In this document: positions 21,934 to 34,979 of the stretch, in pieces
Numbering within the stretch: position 1 is the stretch's first letter
Layout of the letters: every line of letters starts with the position of its first letter
From: Litoditis marina
Lineage: Eukaryota; Nematoda; Chromadorea; Rhabditida; Rhabditidae
Assembly (NCBI GenBank): GCA_964036275.1
Contig: OZ038439.1
Coordinates: 6,826,169-6,890,168, forward strand
Direction: 5' to 3'
DNA length: 64,000 bases
Made by a program: the position numbers and the translations under genes
Notes under the pieces: generated by a model
Database searches by the model: none
The model's input: the letters and a program-made list of their open reading frames with translations, nothing else
Told to the model about the DNA's origin: nothing

Positions 21934-24900
21934 ATGGCACACTGGTTCCATCGAAATCCAATCAAACCAACGGAGCCCGCCAAATTTGAGCTGAAAGGAG
22001 TTCTCACCAAGGATGCCTGCAGCAAGATATGCAGGTTATTTTTCGGTTTATATTTCGGTCACTATAACGTTTGAGATCATAAATTGATTTGTACATAAAG
22101 TATACTTTGCGTTCATTTACTTCAAACACAGATACAACGATTACTACTGACAAAACTTTCTTTTGTAGTTTGGTGCAACGAGACAACAAATGAGCAGAAC
22201 TGCATAGCCCCTCGCACTACGACTAAAATGCATCACGTTCTCGATCAAAGTATAAACTGATGTGTGCATATCGGCATAGAGCGACACTATAAGTCATAAA
22301 TGACAATAGCTTAGATCCTTGATGTAGTTGCAAGTTAAACGCCTGACAACAGTCCCAGTTTTTTTTTCAAAGAAAAGGAACGTGCCCGTTTTTTATTTAA
22401 AGTTGTGTGAATTGCAAGAAACGTTAAGGAAAAACGGTCTCTCTTGCCGTCGATTCGGGGTATATGTCCTCACTTAAATCTACAACCTACACATTATAGC
22501 TGTTTGAGCATGTTTCCTTATGTTTTTGATTTCAGTGAACTTCGTCTCCGTCGCGTCAAGTTGACTGATTATTTCCGGAATGCCGGTTCCGAGCTAACGG
22601 AGGTGGACAAGGATTTCCAAGAGTATCTGGCACTTTTCGCAGGTATGGTCTTTTTTATTTTCAAGTTAGTTTCCGCTTGCAAAAGTAGTTTTCTCTTTTA
22701 CTTCAATTCGAATTCAATTCGAAACATCAACCCTCCAACCTCCAACAAGCAACAATAGAGGCTATGTTTTTTTGCCCAATCCACATCTTTATCTAATAGC
22801 TTGTTTGTTTCATCGTAAAACTCTTGTATTTGTTTGAAGTTTCACGCATTTGAATTAAAATTAGATTATTCGTTCTAGTCGAGTCACGCCTTTCTGGTGC
22901 ATGCGTTTACACCGTGGGTGATACAGTGAACAATAAACAATAAAATTATTTATTTCCAGGTTTTCTGGTCGAAATCAGTGAGAATCGTGAGAATTCATCT
23001 GAAAAGTCGCCGGACAGCAAACTTCTTCCGTTGATTCGAACCAAATGGGGGCATTCAATGCTGGTTGGCAGTGGAGTGGCCACGTGGGTTGTTTTTCAAT
23101 CAATGTTATAATCAGATACCAATAAAGTTGTCCGAATAGTCAAACAAATAAAATCGAAAAACAAGTATTTTTCGCTGATATCGGGGAAACTTCGCGTACT
23201 TGCAACTCAAGATAACGGGTTCCTTGCATACACCAGTAAAGTTGTCCGAATAGTCAGAAAAATTTGAAAAACGGACAACTTTTTCACCGAAAAGAAGAAA
23301 ATCGGTCTACTTTGGTTGAAAAATTATATATTTTCACGTGTTTACATCTGAAAACGGACTACTTTCTGCCGCTTAGTCAGAGCTTACTGGTTTTTGGTTC
23401 CTTGTGTAGTCACACTAACACCTTACTGGTCTGTGACCAAAACTTATGAGACAAGTACACGCACAGTATCACCAGTAAGGTCTATATATTTTACAAAAAT
23501 AAACCCGTTTTTCTATCAAAGTAGGTCTGTCAGGATTATTGCATCAAAGATAGCCGAAGTTTCCCGAGTTTGGCAGAAAGAGAAACCGGTTTTTGGAAGT
23601 TTTATAGCTAGTTGAACAAGTTTTCTGGAGTATCACCATAGATTTTTGTTGTTTCCAGGGAGCTGTCTGATTCATGGTTTGAGGCCCTGAATATCATTCA
23701 GAACATGGCCATTTGGCTGACGAAACACGCCGCCTGGGTGGCTGGGAAGGATGAGGTTCGTTCATTTTCTTTTTATCCCACTTGCCAGTAATATTCTCAA
23801 ACCAACCACAAAAATCAGAAAAGAATGGGATCCTGCCACTCTATTTTCATGGGAAAAGTTTGGTTATTTTCAATGCAAACTTGCAAACATGCAAACTCAG
23901 TGTAGCTAGGGTGGTTTAGATTTGATTTTAAAAAAGTCGGGTTTCGTTTTCAAAAGAAGGGTTTTACAGGTATGAAAATAGTGTAAAAAATACATAATAT
24001 AAAATACATGATCATACTTTGCTTCTTTGTATAGCGTGGATCAAGAGGACGGAATTTGGAGGTATTCTCATTCAAAAACGGGATGTTTGTGATCATAATG
24101 TAAAGATGAATGGATCAATATCAATCGATATCTGCAGGTGCGTGACTCGGAGGCTAAGGATGTTCTGACGTGTCTCCGTCGGGCCGCCGGAATGTTCGCC
24201 TACGCATCCGAACATTGTGGTCAGTTTGTAGTTTGATCGATACGTGGATCGTGGATTCTGTTCTCATTGATGTTACCCTCCATCGCAAAGTTGTGCTACA
24301 TAGTTACCTCATACCCTAAATGCTCAGCGTTTTGAGAAAAACCCCCCTGTTTTTGGTCCGAAGATTTGGGCAAACCCCCCCCCCCTCAAAAATTGTCTGA
24401 TTTAGCGATTTTCTAAATTAAGGGCAAAACCCTCTTATAATGGCTGAGGGGGAGGGCAAAACCCCCCTTTTTGAAAAAGTCACAACTCTGAGGCATTTAG
24501 GGTATGAGTTACCTAGTTTGGGCATACACCAGTAAGGTCTGACTGAGCGGCAAAAAATAATCCGTTTTCAGATGTAAACACGTGACAATTTAGGATTGTT
24601 CTTGGAAACAGACCGATTTGCATCTTTTTGCCTTTAAAGTTGTATGTTTTTCGAATTTCTATGACTATTCGGACAACCTTGCTGGTGTACGAGTTTGGGT
24701 CACGCATAGAAGCGCTACGGGGTGTTTCGCATTCTGAGTCTCCCGTTGTCGTTCTTCGAGCTGTTTCCAAAAACCTGCCACTGAGCTTTTCAGCTCTTAG
24801 AAGTGAGTCAGCGAACAGCGATACGAGAATTAACAAATGTTTACATGTTTAACCATACATTAGAATACTTTATTGTCTACAGAGATGAAAAATCTGGTGT

Positions 24901-27900
24901 TTTTGGATTAACCAAACTACCAAACTACATAACAACTGGGTGATAGGTGAGGTTTCCCTAGTTCCTCAGTGAATGGGAGTTAAAATCAGAGGTAGTTCAA
25001 ATTCCCGTAAGAAGACGAACGGGTCATTCTTGATTCATCATTCTTTCATTGGAGCATCCAACAAAGTCGTCCTACGTTTGTTTCAAACCATACGTGAATT
25101 ACCCCTTCATTCTGATATTGGCTGATGCTTGCTTTTGCCCGATTTCGATCGGGGCATGCTCACATTTTGGCGTAAATATTGAAGATTCTAGGCAAAATTA
25201 CTACTATTCTGTGTTTTTGGGGCTGCTCATGCTCACTTTTGGGGCTGTTCATGCTCACTTTATTCGCCGCGATTCGGGAATCGATTTTTGTTCAGGTCGT
25301 TTGTCGGGCGCAAATGATCTCGAGGGTTCTGATTTCGACCCGAAAGTCATGCGAGCTTATGAAATGCAGGTCAGTGATGTCTCGTGTTTTTATATATCTG
25401 TCAATCAGGTGTTCATTTTGTCTGTGTTTTGATGTTTTTCGCCGGCTTTAGATCGGGTTGAGCATATACTCCGTTCCACCAATCGATAACTTTGTACAGT
25501 AATCTCTCGAATATTCAAGAGCATTTATCTAACCAACAAACAGTACAGACTTTTATATTCGTTGTTCTCTATGCTAGTAGTAAAGAATGTGGAAAAGGAA
25601 ATCACGAAGTTTGAACTATTTACAGTACCTACAAGATCTGCCAAATTTACTTGAAAGTCCTACAATCTTACTGTAGAGGGCTATTGTTGCGTGAAACAAG
25701 CTGTAATTGTCCTACCGAAGTTCCTATCAGTCAAAATGGCATTCATACGTAAAATAGTTCCGAATCGGGGCGAAAAAAGTGAGCATGAGCAGCCCCAAAA
25801 GTGAGCATGAGCAGCCCTGAAAACACAAAATAATAGTAATTTTGCCTAGAATCCTGAACATTTACCCCAAAAAGTGATCAGGGCCCAATCGGAATCGGGC
25901 AAAAGTGAACATCAGCCAATATCAGAATAAGGGGGTATTTTACGCATGATGGCATTTGTTGGTTCTTGCAGTATTACCACTCTCGTCAAAAACATGATGA
26001 TTCTTCATCAACTAACGTTAATAAAAAGAAACGGAATAGCTTCCACTTTTGCGGAAAAGCTCGTGCTTTTGTGTTGTCAGTGATGCTCGGGGTCGTGTTC
26101 CACAATTTTACTTTTCCGATACGATCTTGGCGAGGTTTTTCGTTGTTAAGAATGTCAAGGAAATTCAGAAACGTTCTCCAAACACATGTTTTCAGACAAA
26201 TCAGGCAATATAAAACGATTTCTGAAAGTAGGGAGTTTAAAGTGATTCAATTCATAAATTTTCCAATCTTTCCATTGCAGGCGACAGCGGAGGCGCAGGA
26301 GGTGGTAGTGGCGCGTGCCATTGAAATGCGACACAACCATCTGCTCATCTCGTCACTAGCAACGAATACGGCCAACATCTTCGCCAAAGCTGGTCAGTTT
26401 GTGGGTTCTACATATCCCACTAAATACGAAAAACGGGAAAAAAATTTCATTCAAAATACTTAGTATTCAAAAATAAAACGGACTACTTATTGTCCAACCG
26501 ATTTTTTTAGCTTTTATCTGGAAATTTTTGGAAGATTCTGTGTTGAACTATCAACGATGAGCTTCATCGCTGTAAATTACTATGGAAATAATAAACATTG
26601 GCATGCATTGAATGAAGAATGTTTGATGTAGCCTGTGACTATAAACACGTTTTAACGTGAATCTGAGGCCCTTCACAATAGTTGCTAGTTTTCCGGTGAA
26701 TTACTAAGCTGTTATAATTGTATAAGAGGGATGGATAACTGTTGATATATGGCTGTTATAATTGTGTATTCTATTTGGAAATACATTCGATTTCAGACCA
26801 GGAACTTTCCGCGTTCAGTGATGAAATCTTCGGACGCTGGAGAAGTTATCTTCAGGTAAATTTGTTTTATTGTAGTGGTAGTCTAAAGTCTTGAGAAAAC
26901 TAAGAGTTTATATCATTGATTAATTATGTATTTTGTTTGAAAAGGAGGCAGTTTTTCTTATACTTTCGTTGTCTTTCTTTCTGCTTCAGGAAGTAGAAGT
27001 TAGACGAAATGTACTGAAATAGTGAGGATTTGGTTACACTATACATACAATTAAAATTCTCTTCGACTGCGGTGTTTAACCCGAATTCCTCAAACAGCCG
27101 GTTATTTCGTAAACCACGTCAGTTAACCAGTAACGTGGTTTCTGGGTACCTGGTCTGGAATTGTTTTGTGAACAATTTAACCGCTTGTTACTCTTTCGTT
27201 ATAGAAACTGGTTCCAAAGTGGTAACCATAGAAATGGTTATTAATTAGCTGAGGTGTTAAATGAAGTATCCGGTTACTTTTTTTTCACTATATTGTTAAT
27301 TTCAGTTGAAACACCACTTCTATCTGGCCTATGGCTACGCATTTCTGGGAGAATCTCAATTGAAGGAGGACAAATGTGGCGAGGCTGTCAGGTGAGAGAA
27401 TGTACCGTATTCTCCTCATACATGAGGGCAACCAGAATTAGTCGTTCAAAATTAAAAGTCATTAAAGTAAAAGTCATGTGAAAGTGAAAGCCATTAAAGA
27501 ATGACGATTATGTGCTCCAATCTCAACGCTTCACTCCTTTAAACGGTTATACATTTTTCAAATGCAGTTTAAAGGACTGACGCGCCGAGATTGGAGCACA
27601 TAATCGTCCTACTTTAACTACAGAAACAGTTGAGAATTGAAAAGAAAGTTTTTGAAAATTTTCGTATTTTTCAAGTCCTGACTAGAAGTGAATTAATGAC
27701 TTTCACTTTTAAATGACTTTTACTTATTACTTTAATGACTCTCAGTTTCGAATGACTTATTCCTGGTATAATACAGGAGTCGTCTTTGTTGTGCACAGAA
27801 GTTGATTTAAAATATGGTGTTTTATCTCGGCAACTAAACTGAAGTAGATGCGAAATCAGATTTTCATCAACTAGGGATCGACTAGGGACGAAAAACTGGC

Positions 27901-30900
27901 GATCCAATACAGTATCCAACAAGTTCACCCCACTCTTGTTCGGCAGTCCACGGCGTTCAAACTCGGCTAAATTTGCGAACTGGCTTGCCTTTGCCTTATG
28001 TGCGTCGGCGGAGTTTCGAAATTTTCAAACGCGAATTTTTGCGGGAAAGCGCCCATCGCTGACGTGTTTCGCGTGCTTAGCGCTGGACCAGCTAGTGCGG
28101 ATTTGGTGCATAACTAAAACTTTAATAACAAGGAAAAGCTCTGTGTCTTATATAACAGTTATGGTATATAAGAATGGGTAAAAGTATTGTTTGATAAAGA
28201 AAAGAATTATATAGAATAATGATCGTCAATCGAAATCATGTAAATTATAATTTTGCGGCGCAATGAAATCGTGCTCCATTGAACGCGGTCCTTTAAACTG
28301 CAATTGAAACTTTGCGGCTGGTGACTTCACAGAAACTGAATGCGATTGACTATTGTGTTAAACTCCGTAAGCCTGCTTCTAGTATTTTAAAAAGGAACCG
28401 ATCCGCAACGAAATAAGGCCCTAACATACTACGGGCTGCTGCGGGCGTCTGCGGGCGGCATATGATATAAGTATAGCGTCCTCTGATTATTGATCCAATG
28501 TGCGGCTGGCTGCGGCTTTCGGCGTTTTGGCGGGCATTCATACTTTTGCGGGCAAAAGCGGCTGCGGGCGTCTGCGGGCGGCGCCGCACGGGGCCGCCAA
28601 CAGCCGCAAACAGGCTTTGCGGCAATAATGGATTGATTCAATAGTGCCGCGGCGGCTCTCTGCGGCTGTAAGGATCAATCGTGTTTAAACCCAATAACAT
28701 TTGAAAAAACATAATTTAAGTTTTATCAGTTACCTTCCTAATAATTAATAAAAGTAATCCTTCATCATTTACATGTTTTTCATTAAGTTTTTCCCATATT
28801 CTTTATTATGATTTAAACGTTTCATCTCTTTCCGAATCGAAGAAAAGGCGTGGTAAGTAAAAAGAAAAACATTTGAAAGAGCCGTCATGATAATTCTGAT
28901 CTATCCATTCTTAATGGTTGAAGAGAGAAGGGAGCTTGACAACCACAATCAAACGGGTTTTTTCAGAGAGCATAATGAAACACTTCTTACTATTAATTAT
29001 CAGTCTGAGTCTCCAAAATCAGCTGAAAGTTAGCCGCGCCGCAGTCCGCCGCAGCCAGACGCAAACGCGCGTACATACTTCATTCAGAGTGCGTTTGCGG
29101 GGCGGCGCGTCGAAACCATCACTCAGCCGCAGACGCCCGCAGCCGCCCGTAGTATGTTAGGGCCTATAGAAAATTCTCGTAGTTCTCGTAGAAAAGTGGA
29201 TTCTTAAACTTATCGGGTAATTCGGGAAGAAGAGCTTCCGAATTATGCAAAACCGCTCATCCAGGCTGGGTTTTCTGTTTTTATTGGACAATTGTGCACC
29301 TCATTCTCTTTTATTATCCATCCAATCATCGTCCTCCTATTTTCCATTGAGCTCATAGCGCTGGTTAAAAGTTTAAAAAGTTAAAGTTACCCCTGTTCTT
29401 CAAAGTTCCTTACGAAACTTGCAGAGGACAGTCTCAGAGGGAAACTCTGTAAGGCAGACCGAGTTTGGCCTACCATCCCCATCCAGCCACGGAGCACCAG
29501 GGGAGGCTTCAACTTTCGTAGACATTCTACTACCAATTTATCGCACACGAAGGGATGAATGCCTTGGTTGGGCAGTTCGTAGTGCAAATAACAGTATTGA
29601 AAACAATAAACATTCCAACATTATATATATATATGTTTTTATTTTCCAGAGCCTGTAAAGAAGGAGTTGCAGAGTTTGGAAAGGCGTCCGAATTGGCTGC
29701 GAAATACGCGACCGCAACTGGACCAGGTGGGTGGCAATAGTAGGGAGTGTGGAGAAATTATTGATAGAGTTTAGTTGCTGCAGTTTTTAGTGATAGTGAT
29801 TTGTGGCACGCGAAATCACTTTTCTCTGCTCGATGAGAAAAGAACCCCGCACCGCGTAGCACAACAATGGGCTACTAAAGATTTCGGGAATCGGGGAAAA
29901 AGTTAGTATCTCATCTCTAGCATATTTATCTTGCATTTATGGCTGGAAATTTGTGCCTATGTTCATTGCGGTATAAATATGAATGAGGATCCGCATGGTG
30001 TTTTGCGATTATATTGATTTATTTGTTTTCAATTAACTTTTCAATTGTTGCAGGCACCCGAATCAAGCCGGAAAGCCACTTGTTTTTCCGTCGAATCGAA
30101 CCGCTTCTCAAACGTCATTTGGAGAAGGCGGAGCGCGAAAATGGATTCATCTATCATCAGAAGGTCGGTCGGACAAACGTTGTTTTTCATGTTTCATGCC
30201 TTTTTGGTGCGTTCAATCAACGAAACAAAGTGTCTAAACTGCTGTAACACACCGATCCACATCATATTTAACGCTGTGTTCAGATGAGTTCGGTACGTTC
30301 TTTCGTGTCGGTCACACTTTGGTCGTTTTCAAGAAACACAGTTTTTTTTTATACACCGCTGTGCCGTGAGAAAAGGCCACTTATCTCGGCGCAATCATGT
30401 AAAACATGCATATCGATATATCTGGCGCGATCAATAGTTGTCCGGTTGTCATTAATGAATTAGTTTTCTTCTCTGCCAGGTGCCAGACGAGTGTCCCGAG
30501 TTGGAGTCAGATACGTCATACGGTATCTCAAAAGCCGAACCATTCAGCTATCCCTCACCCGCTCAGGTATGGGGTTTTTGATGGGTTTTGACTTAAAATT
30601 AGGAATTGCCGGTGGGTCCCGGACCTTTTTGCCAGAAAAAAAGAGGGTCCCAGTAGTTTTTAACTATGAAATTTCATTAAAATCGTCATTTTATGTGTTT
30701 TTAATGCGAAGCGAGGGGTCCCGGATCGAAATGGATTAGTTTTTTTGAGTGAATCCAGCGCATTGTGAGTGTATGCTGACCGGTATTTTTAACGTTTTGT
30801 GATGTGGTACTGAAGTAGCCGAGATTGAGAGAGAGAGAGAGACAATCTTTATTTCACATCACATAGGTTACAATGGTATCAAGTTAGTTCATTTGAACCG

Positions 30901-31200
30901 GCCTTTTAACCGATTATCTCAAGTCAGGAGAATATTGCGTTTACTTTGAAATATTTTTGTATTTCTTCTAATGGAACAATGGTCATTTTTTTGGAAAATT
31001 ACTCGGATTTTTTGGTTTATGAATTTTTCTTTCAGTCGTGGACCCCGGCAGTGTACTCCGCATTCGATGTGAGCAAGGCAGACATGCCTGATTTCTCGAA
31101 GATCAAAAAGAGCAAGAACAAGTTGGATCAAGTGAAGGAGGAGAAGATCTATCAGACGGAAAAGGACCCCAGCAATTCGAGTGGATGCACGGTTATGTAG
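21934..31200 (+). CDS. BROX-like Bro1-domain protein with CaaX box (13 exons, 426 aa)
   Basis: Human BROX is a Bro1-domain ESCRT-III (CHMP4)-binding protein anchored to membranes by farnesylation. Exons: 21934-22034, 22536-22642, 22960-23083, 23659-23755, 24138-24219, 25296-25369, 26281-26392, 26797-26855, 27306-27391, 29650-29726, 30054-30163, 30480-30566, 31036-31200 (stop). Every junction has GT-AG and matching phase; total 1281 nt, near the 411 aa I recall for human BROX. Matches include the N-terminus MAHWFHRNP, ATAEAQEVVVARAIEMRHNH in exon 7, DKCGEAVR in exon 9, RIKPESHLFFRR and ENGFIYHQK in exon 11, and C-terminal GCTVM, a CaaX box favouring farnesylation. An earlier in-frame ATG (21916) lies before the TTTTAG acceptor and is not used. 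A polyadenylation signal AATAAA lies near 31630. Exon 6 is bracketed by inverted repeats and the last three exons are partly duplicated at 57.1-58.2 kb. Confidence 0.94.
23227..23396. mobile_element. MITE, CATACACCAGTAA family, copy I (BROX intron 3)
   Basis: CATACACCAGTAAAGTTG ... GCTTACTGGTTTTTG; a related partial copy precedes it at about 23115-23160. Confidence 0.8.
24523..24691. mobile_element. MITE, CATACACCAGTAA family, copy J (BROX intron 5)
   Basis: CATACACCAGTAAGGTCTG ... CCTTGCTGGTGTACG; same orientation as copy A. Confidence 0.8.
25091..25279. repeat. Left arm of an inverted repeat bracketing BROX exon 6
   Basis: Contains TGATATTGGCTGATGCTTGC, TTGCCCGATTTCGATCGGG and two direct copies of GCTCATGCTCACTTT. 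Its reverse complement recurs at 25760-25948 with few mismatches. Probably one MITE of an oppositely oriented pair. Confidence 0.85.
25464..25707. mobile_element. MITE, ACTATAG family, diverged copy 3 (BROX intron 6)
   Basis: CATATACTCCGTTCCACCAATCG at the start with CTTACTGTAGAGGGC and GTGAAACAAGCTGTA at the end; diverged but in the family order. Confidence 0.5.
25760..25948. repeat. Right arm of the inverted repeat bracketing BROX exon 6
   Basis: Reverse complement of 25091-25279 (CGAATCGGGGCGAAAAAAGT, two AAAGTGAGCATGAGC copies). The ends TACGTAAAATA and TATTTTACGCA suggest it is a TIR element in its own right. Confidence 0.85.
27440..27758. mobile_element. TIR element with a second MITE nested inside (BROX intron 9)
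   Basis: Outer arms: AAAAGTCATTAAAGTAAAAG at the left and its inverse near 27690-27758 (ACTTTTACTTATTACTTTAA), about 60 bp each. The inner element 27497-27616 is the CCTTTAAACTGCAAT-family palindrome with ends AATGACGATTATGTGCTCC / GGAGCACATAATCGTCCT. Confidence 0.65.
28418..29165. mobile_element. GC-rich TIR element, about 750 bp (BROX intron 9)
   Basis: Starts AGGCCCTAACATACTACGGG and ends with its inverse CCCGTAGTATGTTAGGGCCT; flanked by ATA on both sides. Inner arms repeat GCGGGCGTCTGCGGGCGG. GC content is far above the AT-rich intron around it. No transposase. Confidence 0.8.
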
Positions 31201-31902
31201 ATCACGAGGTCATAGTTCAAGTGTACATTTACTAACACTCTTTGTTGTTGTTTACTGAAATACAAAATACAACACTTTTTCTTCTTGAGAGAGTTTAGAT
31301 GTGAAGTGTAAGTTAAGCGGTAAAGTTTGGTCTGATTATGATTTACTAATGTACAGTACCTTTTACTCTTTTTCAAGAATCTAGATGTAAAACATAACGT
31401 CAAATGCAATATTTTCACAATCATGAGTTAAACTGATGATAGAATTTTTTCCGGTGTTTATACGACAAGTGACAACAATATGTGCAGGTTAATGAATTAC
31501 TTGTAGAGAAATGTTTAGAAAAATATGCGGTTGTAGTAGATTGATGTTTATATAATGTACAGTATAACCTTTTCTCTATTATACATTCCTAGTCAATGAA
31601 ATGCTCTATTTAATGTACACATCTTTCCTAATAAAATAGTTTTTTCGAATTTCAGATTTTTGTATAGAGTGATATAAAAAGGGGAAGAACTTTATTTATC
31701 TCGAGCAATAGTATTATATTGGTCACTTCAGACGGAGAAAAGTGGAAAGTTCATGAAATTATTTATTGTTATGACGTCTTCCAAGAGTAAAATCGTGATT
31801 TATCACTTTGGAAAGAGAAAAGTTGAAGTTGATAGACCATAAATTATTTTATTTTCATGATGGACTTCTAAGAGATAAATCGATAATTCCTTAAAAAACA
31901 CT
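31201..31902. other. Convergent intergenic region (BROX 3' UTR and small-gene 3' end)
   Basis: AT-rich, no gene. AATAAA near 31630 probably ends BROX transcripts. On the minus strand AATAAA (31902-31907) overlaps the stop codon of the small gene. Confidence 0.5.
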
Positions 31903-32639
31903 TTATTTTCTTCTCAATCTCTTCATGCGACGAGCATAGTTGTCCATTTCTGCCTTCAATACTTCGACCCTCAGTTGTGTTATCTCAAGTCGGGTCTCCC
32001 TCAAACCATTCAACATCACTATCATTTCGAAGGCTATCTGCTTGGAGCACCACGAACCGCCCTCAAAATATCGATTGATTCTTCTAAATTATCGACTTGT
32101 TTTCGAAAATTATCGATTCATTTACATTTACTCGAAATAAAGCTCGAAACGAGAGATGTAGAGGGATATGATGGAGAAAACGAAGAGATAAAGTTCAGCT
32201 TGCAACTGTTTCGAGGTATGAATTATGGGGGCGTACAGCAAATGAGAATCTGAGTTGTAGTTTGGTTTCCAATTTGACATCGGAACCAAACTACAGAAAC
32301 TAAAATTTCCGGGTCTATAAAGAAGACATAGGAGAGTGTAGTTTAGAATAATAAACTGAAAATGTGATTATAATAAAGTAAAACTAGAATCCACCCGCAC
32401 CTGCTCACCCTTTAGTGTCATTTCATTTCGAAATCGGGACTTAATATTCTAATCTTATATTATCATGTATATATGAAAAAAGAGAATTAAAAAGAGAAAA
32501 TTGAAAAACAGAGGGAGAAAAGAAGAAAATATAGAGAGAAAGAGAGAAACGAGAAGATAGAGGGATGGAGAGATAAACTAACCTCTGAATCATCTTCTAT
32601 CTCCGCATCAGTGGATTTTCCGGCCGAGCTCGAATTCAT
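31903..32639 (-). CDS. Small protein of unknown function, hydrophobic segment plus coiled coil (3 exons, 103 aa)
   Basis: Exons 32639-32583, 32205-32132 and 32083-31903 join in phase to 312 nt. Start MNSSSAGKSTDAEIEDDSE (acidic, disordered), then a hydrophobic stretch LYLFVFSIISLYISRFELYF about residues 23-42 that could cross a membrane, then GGSWCSKQIAFEMIVMLNGL and a heptad-like charged helix RETRLEITQLRVEVLKAEMD ending in a basic tail RRMKRLRRK. Donors GTTAGT and GTAAAT and acceptors CAG and ATTTAG are good nematode sites. The family is not recognised. Being duplicated with the 57-kb block allows comparison: the second copy is broken. Convergent to BROX. Confidence 0.65.
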
Positions 32640-32990
32640 TTCTGGCGAAATGGTGTTGCGATTCACGTGTATAACGTGTACTCATCCTAACTAGAAGTTC
32701 ACTACACATTTGAACAGAGAGATTGTGTAGAAAACCAGACGGATACATTGGGGGCGACGGATTGTACAAGTAACCTGCTTACTGCTGTCTCGGCATCCTA
32801 ACCTATTTGACCTTTTTCAGGTAACCGAAATTGAACATTACTAAAAAACGACCATGTTGAATATTGGTTAACAAACATCATTATCCGCATTATGGGACCC
32901 GAAAGCTTCCAGAGTCCATCTTGCGTATCCGCAAATTTACGCTATTTCTTCGCCATAAGATAAGGTCGGGATGAAAGTCGCACGGGGGAC
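32640..32990. other. Upstream region of the small gene
   Basis: No further exon seen. Well conserved in the second unit (60052-60397), which lacks the following transposon. Confidence 0.4.
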
Positions 32991-34979
32991 ACGCTCAGAC
33001 AATGGGGGCCCAGTTGCCGCCCACTCGGGTGGGTCGGCCCACTAGCCGCGAGTTCCGGCCCAGTCGCGGCCCACCTGCCCGCTAATGGGGATGGCTCATC
33101 CATTCCAAAGCTGCGTCGCGGTCGACCGCGACGCACCGCTCAAAGTCAAAATTCAAATTTACAGCTTATATTTTCAGTCCGTTTTTCTTGTTTATAGTTA
33201 TTATATATCACATTTTTTTGTTATATTTTCATGTTATGGAACATTTTGAAGTATTCTTGCGAACGTAATGTTTTTATCAAATCAGTTCGACCTCATTACG
33301 TCATTTTCAGCCCGTTCTGCCCAAGTGTTCATTTCTTAATTTGAGTGTGCACTGATATTTCATAGTATGCTATGAAGCATTTTATGATTCATTTGCAAAC
33401 GGGTCACAGCATAAATTTGATAGTTTCAAATAACATGAAAAACCTTCCTCTAGACTGAAATACTGAAAGTAGGAGCGTAATCCCCAGTTTTATCACTGTT
33501 TCGTTTCTCTTCACCACCGTTTCTTCGTTTGTTGCAGGTAGTTGGCCGTAATTGATTCGCAGGTGTTTGAACCAATGTCACACCGAATTTGGCTATCTAC
33601 ATTTATCATTGTTTGTTTATTTCACATATCGTCGTTCCACAAATTAATTTTCAGGGTCAAAAATAATGAATTCATTCGATGACGGAGAAAATACGCTTCG
33701 GGGAAGTTCTATAGATGCATTCAAGAATAAGAAGACGTTTGATACCTACTACTGAGTTCCTCAGGGGTGAGTGAACTTTTTCTTATTCACTCTTATCTCT
33801 TCTTTTCACTTTCTTTTTTTATACTAGTAGTGTGGCCTACTATTCCGTAATACTTTGGAATGCGCCGCTCGACAAGTTATCCTTCTCCAGTTCGTCATAT
33901 TATATATATCTCAACACTTAACAACTTTTCCTCGCTGTTTTATCACAAGATCAGATAAAAACTGGGTTTTAAAGTGAAATCCTGTTTTGTAAAGTATACC
34001 GTTTATTATGTTTACAAATTAACTTTAAGTACAGATCAATTTATTCATGTCGTATTCGCCAAATGTCTCGAAACTGTGATGATTATTGGCGAAATATGAT
34101 CCATCTTTCTTATTTAAACTTATCTTCCATTTCTGAAGTTCTCTACAATCTCTACCAGTGAATAATTTATACTGCTTTCATTTATAAGGTAATTCAAGTA
34201 ATTTCTGAGCTGTGGTCTAGCTGTTGTACACAACGTGAGAAAAAAGTTCGTAAACACGTAAACTGCACAAAACGATGCTTGTTTAACTTGCAAGTTGGAT
34301 ATATATGCAAATGACGAACTAAGTTCACCCGACTTCACCCATAGATCGTTCATCGATACGATCGCGGCGGTGAATAGGAAAGGGGACGAGGGTGAAAGGG
34401 GACGGGGGATATGACAAAGGGGACGAGGGCTGAGGTGAAGGGGACGATGGGTGGATTGATAATTAGAGATAAATCTAGTCAAATTTAGTTTCCGATTACT
34501 CCATAATACTTTTCTTGTTCTGTATCTTTATTATTGATTCATATTTTCCCCTTTCTACGATACCTAAGAGTGTTTCTTGCCTCAGCCCTCGTCCCCTTTG
34601 CCATACCCCCCGTCCTCTTTCACCCTCGTCCTCAAATAAATGCAGCCATTTCTTACCCACGGAAAACTGATTGCAGAACCGAACTTGTTGGAAATTTGAT
34701 GTGCAGGAGAAAGGAGCGAAACCTCTGAAGAGTCCTATGCTGGTTATTACTTCATTCAACGGAAGTGATAGTATCGTGGTCTTTCGTTAGTTTCTCATGA
34801 TGTTTTTGTATTTTTACCGTATAATGCTGTAATTGACCACCATCCCCTATATGGTGAATTCAATATCAAACCGGGTTTTGGTAACCTTTTTTCCCGAAAT
34901 CAAAAATAGGTTACCTTTAAATTTTCCCATTATATGTCAGAACTACGACTGTATCTGTATGCTTGTCTATGGGAATCCG

